A stretch of 35,671 nt of DNA from an uncultured Pelagibacteraceae bacterium. Lineage in GTDB: Bacteria; Pseudomonadota; Alphaproteobacteria; Pelagibacterales; Pelagibacteraceae. Below the pieces are notes generated by a model. It saw nothing but the letters and a program-made list of their open reading frames with translations. It had not been told where the DNA came from and did no database searches. The DNA lies in contig CACJWU010000006.1 in NCBI GenBank assembly GCA_902597215.1, positions 1-35,671 on the forward strand. Direction: 5' to 3'. Position 1 is the first letter of the stretch, and each line of letters opens with the position of its first letter. Below are positions 29,426-35,671 of the stretch, one piece after another. A program made the translations under genes and the position numbers.

Positions 29426-30772
29426 ATGAGCTCAGAAAAAAGAACTTCAGTGCCAAATTCTCTCAACGAACATTGGATGCCATTTACATCTAATAAAGAT
29501 TTTAAAGAAAATCCAAAACTGATAGTTGAGGCAAAAGGCGTATATTTAAAAAACCATCAAGGACAAACACAAATTGACGCAAGCTCTGGGCTGTTTTGTA
29601 ATCCTTTAGGACATGGAAGACAAGAGATTATCGATGCAATAACAAATCAATTGAAAACTTTAGATTATTGTCAACCATTTCAACAAGGGTTTGGGGGATC
29701 TTTTGAATTAGCTACAAGAATTTCAAAACACACTCCAGGAAATTTAAATAAAATATTTTACACAATATGTGGTTCGACAGCAGTTGAAACTGCAATAAAA
29801 ATAAGTATTGCATACCACAAAGCAAGAGGCGAGGGACAAAGATTTAGGTTTGTGGGAAGAGAGCGTGCTTATCATGGAATGAATATTGGTGCGACTTCAG
29901 TTGGTGGAATGATTAATAATGTAAAAGCTTATGCGAGCGTTCTTATGCCGGGCGTTGTACACATGAGACATACACATTTAGATGAGCATAAGTTTATTTC
30001 TGGTCAACCTGAAACTGGAGCTGAAATAGCAAATGATTTAGAGAGAATATGCACAAATTTTGGTTCTGAAAATATTGCGGCATGTATAGTTGAACCTATA
30101 GCTGGCTCTACAGGGACATTAGTTCCGCCAGTTGGATACCTGCAACGACTACGAGAGCTTTGTGATAAACATAAGATACTTTTAATTTTTGATGAAGTAA
30201 TAACAGGATGGGGAAGAACAGGTTCAGCTTTTGGAGCTCAAGAATTTGGAGTAACACCTGATATAATGACAATGGCAAAAGCAACAACTAATGGAATAGT
30301 TCCGTTTGGTGTAGTTGCTTGTAAGGAAGAAATTTATGATGCTGTGATGGATAATTCTCCAAAAGGTGCAATAGAATTATTTCACGGATATACATATTCT
30401 GGAATTCCAGTTTCTGTAGCTGCAGCATTAGCTGTTCAAGATATCTTTGAAAAAGAAGATATATTTAATAGAGCAAAAGAACTTGCTCCATATTTCCAAG
30501 AGGGTCTATTTTCTCTCAAAGATATAGATGTAGTAGATAATATAAGAGGATATGGAATGATGGGTGGTATTGATATTAAAACTGATGGACGACCTGGAAA
30601 AGCTGGTCTAGCAACTTTCAAACATTGTTACGATGCAGGAGTAAATTTTAAGGCTACAGGTGACTGTTTAATTATTGCACCGATGTTTATTTGTGAAAAA
30701 AAACATATTGATGAAATTATTGAAAAACTTAGAACTGGAATTACAAATTACGCAAAAAGCAAAAAGAATTAA
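29426..30772 (+). CDS. tpa: Class III aminotransferase, taurine/omega-amino acid:pyruvate type
   Basis: PLP enzyme of 448 aa. LNEHWMPFTSN (13-23) is the start pattern of beta-alanine/omega-amino acid:pyruvate aminotransferases; IFDEVITGWGRTG (254-266) and Lys285 (MAKATTNG) form the cofactor site. Product of taurine transamination would be sulfoacetaldehyde plus alanine. By motif alone, beta-alanine:pyruvate aminotransferase is as likely; the taurine assignment comes from tauABC (divergent) and ald (9 nt downstream). ATG at 29426, no strong ribosome site (AATTATAATTTT). Confidence 0.85.
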   Translation: MSSEKRTSVPNSLNEHWMPFTSNKDFKENPKLIVEAKGVYLKNHQGQTQIDASSGLFCNPLGHGRQEIIDAITNQLKTLDYCQPFQQGFGGSFELATRISKHTPGNLNKIFYTICGSTAVETAIKISIAYHKARGEGQRFRFVGRERAYHGMNIGATSVGGMINNVKAYASVLMPGVVHMRHTHLDEHKFISGQPETGAEIANDLERICTNFGSENIAACIVEPIAGSTGTLVPPVGYLQRLRELCDKHKILLIFDEVITGWGRTGSAFGAQEFGVTPDIMTMAKATTNGIVPFGVVACKEEIYDAVMDNSPKGAIELFHGYTYSGIPVSVAAALAVQDIFEKEDIFNRAKELAPYFQEGLFSLKDIDVVDNIRGYGMMGGIDIKTDGRPGKAGLATFKHCYDAGVNFKATGDCLIIAPMFICEKKHIDEIIEKLRTGITNYAKSKKN

Positions 30773-30781
30773 ATTTCGTCA

Positions 30782-31900
30782 ATGAGAATCGGCGTACCTA
30801 AAGAAATAAAACCTCAAGAAAATAGAATTGGCTTAACACCAGATAGTGTAAAAACTCTTGTATCTGAAGGTCATGAAGTCTTGGTTGAGAACAATGGTGG
30901 CTTTGAAGCAGGGTTTGATAACAATCAATATACAAATGCTGGTGCTAAAATTGTCAATAAAGCATCTGATATTTTTAATGATGCGGAGATAATTGTTAAA
31001 GTAAAAGAACCTCAAAAAGTTGAGGTTGAGATGATTAAAGAAAATCAAATTATCTACACCTATCTTCATTTAGCTGCAGCAAAGGAGCTTACAGAAGGTT
31101 TAATTAAATCAAAAAGCATAAATATTGCTTATGAGACAGTTACAGATGATAATGGCAGACTTCCATTACTTGCACCTATGAGTGCAGTTGCGGGGCGTAT
31201 GTCAGTTCAAGCAGGAGCGCACTGTTTAGAAAAAAACCAAAAAGGTAGAGGGGTATTATTAGGAGGAGCACCGGGAGGTGAACCAGCAAATGTTTTAATT
31301 CTTGGTGGAGGTGTAGTAGGAGAGAATGCTGCAATAATAGCTACAGGAATGCAGGCTAAAGTTCATATAGTAGATAAGTCTGAGGCAAGATTGAAACAGT
31401 TAGTTGAGAAATTTGGTAACAGAATAATACCAGAACAAAGTGATAAAATAGATTTAAGAAAATTAGTTTCTGAGGCAGATCTACTGGTAGGTGGAGTTTT
31501 AATACCTGGTGCAGAAGCACCAAAATTAGTGACTAAAGATATGTTAAAATTAATGAAAAGAGGATCAGTAATTGTTGATGTTGCAATAGATCAAGGCGGA
31601 TGTGTTGAAACAAGTAAACCAACTACTCATGGAGATCCAACATATATAATTGATGATGTTGTTCACTATTGTGTGGCAAATATGCCTGGTGGAGTTCCTA
31701 GAACCTCCACTTTTGCATTAAATCAAGCAACACTTCCTTATTTAGTAAAACTTGCAAATAAAGGTTATCAAAAAGCTTTAGGTGAAGATAAAAACTTTTT
31801 AGCAGGATTAAATGTTCATAAAGGCCATGTGACTTATAAAGCTGTTGCAGATGTTTTTGGACATGAATATGTTAACCCAGGAGATGCAATCAAAAATTAA
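30782..31900 (+). CDS. ald: Alanine dehydrogenase
   Basis: NAD-dependent oxidative deamination of L-alanine to pyruvate and ammonium. 372 aa, standard. MRIGVPKEIKPQENRIGLTP (1-20), catalytic Lys75 (KVKEPQ) and His96 (YLHLA), and the dinucleotide loop LGGGVVGENAA near residue 175. Directly after the aminotransferase, so it recycles alanine to pyruvate, the amino acceptor, and releases the taurine nitrogen as ammonium. Same operon with the next dehydrogenase (4-nt gap). Confidence 0.96.
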   Translation: MRIGVPKEIKPQENRIGLTPDSVKTLVSEGHEVLVENNGGFEAGFDNNQYTNAGAKIVNKASDIFNDAEIIVKVKEPQKVEVEMIKENQIIYTYLHLAAAKELTEGLIKSKSINIAYETVTDDNGRLPLLAPMSAVAGRMSVQAGAHCLEKNQKGRGVLLGGAPGGEPANVLILGGGVVGENAAIIATGMQAKVHIVDKSEARLKQLVEKFGNRIIPEQSDKIDLRKLVSEADLLVGGVLIPGAEAPKLVTKDMLKLMKRGSVIVDVAIDQGGCVETSKPTTHGDPTYIIDDVVHYCVANMPGGVPRTSTFALNQATLPYLVKLANKGYQKALGEDKNFLAGLNVHKGHVTYKAVADVFGHEYVNPGDAIKN

Positions 31901-31904
31901 TTAA

Positions 31905-34349
31905 ATGGAAAAGAAACTTCCAATTAGCACAAAAGTTGTTGTTATAGGAGGTGGGGTAGTAGGTTGTTCTGTTGCTTATCATTTAGCGAAATTTGGTTGG
32001 AAAGATACAATTCTTTTAGAAAGAGATCAGCTTACTTCAGGCACTACTTGGCATGCAGCAGGACTTGTAAGTCAATTAGGACCAACAGCAGCAATAACAA
32101 AAATTAGAAAATACACTTTAGATTTATATAAAAAACTCGAAAAGGAAGTTGATCACTCTGCAGGTTTAAGATTGAACGGTGCTCTTTCAATTGCACAAAA
32201 TAAAGGAAGATGGCAAGAACTTCAAAGACAAGCAACCACTGCACAACTTTATGATGTTGATGTAAGAATCTTAGATAAAGATCAAATAAAAAAAAATTAT
32301 CCAATAATTAACACGGATGAAGTCATTGGTGGAATTTTAATGCCAGGTGATGGAGCGGCTGATCCATCAGGTGTAACACATATGCTCGCTAAAGGTGCAA
32401 GAATGGAAGGTGCACAAATTTTTGAAAAATCACCTGTAGACGAAATTTTAACAAAAGATGGAAAAATTTCAGGAGTAAAAGTTAATGGTCAAAAAATTGA
32501 TTGTGAATATATTGTTTTAGCATCAGGAATGTGGTCTAGACAAATTGCAGAAAAGGTTGGAGTAAGTGTTCCACTTTATCCTGCAGAACATTTTTATATA
32601 ATAACTGAACCAATTGAAAATTTGTCTAAAACTTTACCAGTAATAAGAGATTTTGATAATAGCACTTACATTAAAGAAGACGCAGGTAAAATTTTAGTAG
32701 GTATTTTTGAAGGAAAGTCCATCCCAGCTTTTGACAAGACAAGTATTGTACCTGAAGATTTTTCATTTGGAGAATTTCCTGAAAATTTTGAACATTTTGA
32801 ACCATATTTAACATCTGCAATTAAAAGGTTTCCAGTATTAGAAAAAGCTGGCATTAGAAAATTTTTTGCAGGACCAGAATCTTTTACACCCGACACTAAT
32901 ACTTTATTGGGTGAGGTACCAGAAATTAAGAATTTCTTTGTATGTTGTGGTTTAAATAGTATTGGAATTGGAAGTGGAGGAGGGGTTGGAAAAGTAACAG
33001 CTGAATGGTTAATGACAGGACATATAAATCAAGACATTTTCAGTTATGATATTAAAAGATTTCAAAAATATCATTCTGAATTAGGTTTTATTAAAAAAAG
33101 AATAACTGAAACTTTAGGGGATCTTTATGGGATGCACTGGCCGTTTAAACAACATAAAACCTCAAGAAATATAAAAACACTCCCTTATCATGAAAATCTT
33201 AAAAGTTTTGGTGCATGTTTCGGTGTTTCAGCTGGTTATGAAAGACCTATGTGGTTTGCATTAGATGGTGAAAAATCAGAGTACGAATATAGTTATAACT
33301 ATCAAAATTGGTATCCTTCAGCAGAATACGAGACAAATAATACGATTAAAAATGTTGGTTTATTTGATTTAACACCTTTTTCTAAATTTGAGATAAAATC
33401 TGACAAAGCCCATCAAGAATTACAGAGAATCTGCACAGCAAATATAAAAAATGAAGTTGGTAAATGCACGTATACTCATATGTTAAATAGTGATGGTGGT
33501 ATTGAAACTGATTTAACTATTGTTTGTGTAGATCAAAATCATTATAGAATTATTAGTTCAGCAGCAACACGAGAAAGAGATAAATTTCATATAAACAAAC
33601 ATCTTTCTGAGGAAGTTAAATTAAAGGATATAACCGACGATTATTGTGTTTTTGGATTATTTGGACCTAAAAGTAGAGATTTAATTCAAAGTATCAGCCA
33701 GGATAAGTTTGACAACAACAGTTTTAGATTTGGCACTGCAAAATATATTTCAATTCATGAAGTAAAGATTTGGGCTCAAAGATTATCTTATGTTGGTGAA
33801 TTAGGATATGAACTTTATGTAAAATTTGATGATGCTAAAAAAATATATGAATTATTAATTGAGCACGGTAAAGATTTTAATCTCTCAAATTGTGGAATGC
33901 ATGCAATGGATATAATGAGAATGGAAAGTGGCTTTTTACATTGGGGTCATGATATTTCCCCTGAGGAAAATCAATATCAAGCAGGTTTGTCATTTACAAT
34001 AAGTAATAAAAAACAAATAGATTTCATTGGAAAAAAAGCTTTAGATAAAATTAAAAGAGAGAAAATTACAACCAGATTAGCGATGTTTACTTTGAAAGAC
34101 AGTAAACCAGGCGAACCATTATTACTTCATGATGAGCCTATTTATTTAGATGATAAGATTATTGGCAGATCAACCTCTGGGAACTATTCATTTAATTTTA
34201 AAAAAAATTTAACTTTTGGATATATTAGTACTGACCTCTCAAACGAAGAACTTAAAGACAAAAATTTATTTATTGAAGTAGAGAAAAAGAAATATCAAAT
34301 TTTTATTCAATTAGAACCATTGAAAAAATCAAATTTTAAGAATATTTAA
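31905..34349 (+). CDS. Dimethylglycine/sarcosine dehydrogenase family protein (FAD + GcvT domains)
   Basis: 814 aa. N-terminal FAD oxidoreductase (DAO) domain: VVVIGGGVVGCS (11-22), TSGTTWHAAGLVSQ (44-57) with His50 as the probable covalent flavin site. C-terminal aminomethyltransferase (GcvT) folate domain from about 470 (VGLFDLTPFSKFEI) to the end, with GELGYELYV near 632. This is the layout of dimethylglycine dehydrogenase, which demethylates dimethylglycine to sarcosine and gives methylene-THF; sarcosine itself could also be used. Electrons go to ETF in the mitochondrial homologue. It is transcribed with ald and overlaps the BASS gene by 4 nt on the other strand. Confidence 0.88.
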   Translation: MEKKLPISTKVVVIGGGVVGCSVAYHLAKFGWKDTILLERDQLTSGTTWHAAGLVSQLGPTAAITKIRKYTLDLYKKLEKEVDHSAGLRLNGALSIAQNKGRWQELQRQATTAQLYDVDVRILDKDQIKKNYPIINTDEVIGGILMPGDGAADPSGVTHMLAKGARMEGAQIFEKSPVDEILTKDGKISGVKVNGQKIDCEYIVLASGMWSRQIAEKVGVSVPLYPAEHFYIITEPIENLSKTLPVIRDFDNSTYIKEDAGKILVGIFEGKSIPAFDKTSIVPEDFSFGEFPENFEHFEPYLTSAIKRFPVLEKAGIRKFFAGPESFTPDTNTLLGEVPEIKNFFVCCGLNSIGIGSGGGVGKVTAEWLMTGHINQDIFSYDIKRFQKYHSELGFIKKRITETLGDLYGMHWPFKQHKTSRNIKTLPYHENLKSFGACFGVSAGYERPMWFALDGEKSEYEYSYNYQNWYPSAEYETNNTIKNVGLFDLTPFSKFEIKSDKAHQELQRICTANIKNEVGKCTYTHMLNSDGGIETDLTIVCVDQNHYRIISSAATRERDKFHINKHLSEEVKLKDITDDYCVFGLFGPKSRDLIQSISQDKFDNNSFRFGTAKYISIHEVKIWAQRLSYVGELGYELYVKFDDAKKIYELLIEHGKDFNLSNCGMHAMDIMRMESGFLHWGHDISPEENQYQAGLSFTISNKKQIDFIGKKALDKIKREKITTRLAMFTLKDSKPGEPLLLHDEPIYLDDKIIGRSTSGNYSFNFKKNLTFGYISTDLSNEELKDKNLFIEVEKKKYQIFIQLEPLKKSNFKNI

Positions 34350-35197
34350 TTAATTTTTCTTCTTAAAAAAAGAACAAATAGAACTGAAGTTGACATCATA
34401 ATGAGAGCATAGGCAGCAGTAGGAACCATATATACCATGTCATTAAATAATTGAGTTCCAACAAAAACTGCTAAAGTGCCATTTTGTAATCCACATTCTA
34501 AAGATATACATCTTTGTTGAGCTATTCCTGATGCAAAAATTTTAGCGGTATAAAATCCAATAATCATCATGATAATATTTAAAGTAAGAGCGATTGTCCC
34601 TGCTTTTGTTAAAAACATTACAATACTATCCCATTCCTCAATATAAATTGCAATAAACACAATTAAAAATAATCCGATTGATACTCTTTGAATATTTTTC
34701 ATGTTTCTTAAAATAAATTCACTCGCAAATTTTCTAATTAACATTCCAATAATCACTGGAACTGTTACAACAAAAAACATCTTTAAAGATATACCAACCA
34801 TTGAAATTTCTTTTTCAACATAAGAAATGTCAAATAATTCAATTGATAAAAAAACAATATAAGGAACTGATACAATACTTATTAAACTTGTAAAAGCTGT
34901 TAAAGATATTGAAAGCGCAACATCTCCATTTGCAAACTTAGTTAAAATATTTGAAGTGACTCCCCCTGGTGCTGCAGCTATTAACATAACTCCTAAAGCG
35001 AGCTCTATTGGAGTTTCTAAAATTATTATCAAGAGATATCCTACAATTGGAAGAACAACTAATTGACAAACTAAACCAACAAAAAATTCTTTAGGATTTA
35101 AAAAAACTCTTGTAAAATCTTTTACGGTTAAGGAAGCTCCAAGTCCCAACATTATTAACGCAAGTGCAAATGGTGCAATTGTTGTTACTATACCCAT
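34346..35197 (-). CDS. BASS family (bile acid:sodium symporter-like) transporter
   Basis: 283 aa, nine to ten hydrophobic segments. Family marks: MLGLGASLTVKDFTRVF (17-33), LAAAPGGVTSNILTKFANGDVALS in pieces (about 72-97) and ECGLQNGTLAVFVGTQLF near 234-251. BASS members carry Na-coupled organic anions, including pyruvate, pantoate and sulfated or bile acids; specificity unknown. Nearby carbon catabolism suggests a small organic acid. ATG at 35197 has a strong AGGAGGGG ribosome site. Confidence 0.9.
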   Translation of the reverse strand: MGIVTTIAPFALALIMLGLGASLTVKDFTRVFLNPKEFFVGLVCQLVVLPIVGYLLIIILETPIELALGVMLIAAAPGGVTSNILTKFANGDVALSISLTAFTSLISIVSVPYIVFLSIELFDISYVEKEISMVGISLKMFFVVTVPVIIGMLIRKFASEFILRNMKNIQRVSIGLFLIVFIAIYIEEWDSIVMFLTKAGTIALTLNIIMMIIGFYTAKIFASGIAQQRCISLECGLQNGTLAVFVGTQLFNDMVYMVPTAAYALIMMSTSVLFVLFLRRKIN

Positions 35198-35253
35198 GAC
35201 CCCTCCTAAGTATTATGAATGTTCCCTATGTGAAAAAGCAACTTATAAAATTT

Positions 35254-35671
35254 TTAGGAAATTACAAGCAGATTTAAGATTTTACGTATAAACTTTGCTT
35301 TGTATTTAAAAATTTCTGTTTGATAGGGTAAAATCTTTCTAAAATTTGTTGAAGATAAAATATATTGTTTTTTTTCATTTATTTTTATTAAATCCTCTTT
35401 TATTAAAAATTTACACTTTCTTATAATCGTTGCTCGAGGAATGTTTGTCATATCAGAAATCGACATTGCACTTATACCTATGTCAGTTCCTAGATTAATT
35501 AAAACATTATTTGTGGCAAAATAATCAAATGAATTTTTATGATCTGCAGGACTCAATTTTTTTGAAACGTTTAAAACTTGATTCATGCAAACTGTACCCC
35601 AAATATGAAATGTTGTTAAGTCTTGCATGAATTTATGATATCCAATTACCAAGGGTATTTGCATACGATAA
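35254..35671 (-). CDS. Winged-helix DNA-binding protein, 5' end cut by window edge
   Basis: At least 136 aa from the ATG at 35664. The frame stays open to the window end, so the true N terminus may lie outside. A helix-turn-helix is apparent in IGISAMSISDMTNIPRATIIRKCKFLIKEDLI (about 60-90), followed by a wing-like KKQYIL strand. Many lysines and isoleucines at the C terminus. Family not recognised (MarR- or Crp-like DNA-binding part). It could regulate the nearby catabolic genes, without evidence. Confidence 0.6.
   Translation of the reverse strand, partial: YRMQIPLVIGYHKFMQDLTTFHIWGTVCMNQVLNVSKKLSPADHKNSFDYFATNNVLINLGTDIGISAMSISDMTNIPRATIIRKCKFLIKEDLIKINEKKQYILSSTNFRKILPYQTEIFKYKAKFIRKILNLLVIS

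Noticed and set aside
31901..31904. Glycine riboswitch before the dimethylglycine dehydrogenase gene, as seen for glycine genes in SAR11
   Set aside because: Only four bases separate it from ald; no aptamer can fit there, and none was seen in the 184-nt gap before the aminotransferase.

Overview
The window looks like a piece of a streamlined, AT-rich marine alphaproteobacterial genome, most likely SAR11 (Candidatus Pelagibacter or a close relative). This is inferred from the very low GC, near-absent spacers (abutting or overlapping stops at 1632/1633, 22224/22231 and 34346/34349), many TAATG start/stop fusions, and gene content: ETF-QO, dimethylglycine dehydrogenase, a single Fur-boxed ferric ABC transporter, and a taurine-type ABC transporter beside a class III aminotransferase and alanine dehydrogenase. 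No rRNA, tRNA, CRISPR, IS element or phage gene was seen.

Layout. 1-5.7 kb: ETF-QO converges on a DUF2237 / 2OG-oxygenase / HisI group; folE, an AcuI/YhdH-type reductase and a LysR regulator follow as an overlapping string. 5.7-9.8 kb: ferric iron uptake (fbpA, a small Cys-rich ORF, a large hairpin, fbpB, fbpC) behind two tandem Fur boxes. 9.8-13.6 kb: AzlCD, a thioredoxin-like protein, an ETHE1-like metallohydrolase, a periplasmic cupredoxin, DUF4396 and a methyltransferase. 13.55-14.09 kb: a gene-poor gap holding a compact minus-strand transcript with a strong terminator and an interrupted micro-ORF, plus a 59-residue membrane ORF. 14.1-16.1 kb: a butyrobetaine-hydroxylase-like dioxygenase and an inositol-monophosphatase-family phosphatase. 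16.05-19.48 kb: eleven consecutive small minus-strand genes (two SMR homologues without the essential glutamate, DUF2798, two DUF1330, SnoaL-like, small membrane and exported proteins). 19.5-22.2 kb: cysK-cysE, then a VOC protein and a LysE exporter. 22.2-34.4 kb: an organosulfonate/amine block. 34.3 kb to the end: a BASS transporter and a winged-helix protein cut by the window edge.

The organosulfonate block has a minus-strand arm (tauA, terminator, tauB, an enlarged tauC, a sulfolactate/lactate-type dehydrogenase, a phosphotransacetylase, a HisD/HpsN-type dehydrogenase) and a divergent plus-strand arm (class III aminotransferase, alanine dehydrogenase, dimethylglycine/sarcosine dehydrogenase). 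The inferred logic is uptake of taurine or a similar sulfonate, transamination with pyruvate regenerated by Ald, and conversion of acetyl phosphate to acetyl-CoA by Pta; HpsN- and ComC-like enzymes would add dihydroxypropanesulfonate and sulfolactate. Xsc, ComDE and SuyAB are not in the window. Electrons from the dimethylglycine dehydrogenase would normally pass through ETF to the ETF-QO at the left edge.

The least explained parts are the small-gene operon with glutamate-less SMR pairs, the roughly 440-residue N-terminal extension of the TauC permease, the minus-strand micro-transcript at 13.6-13.7 kb, and the fbpA-fbpB intergenic element.
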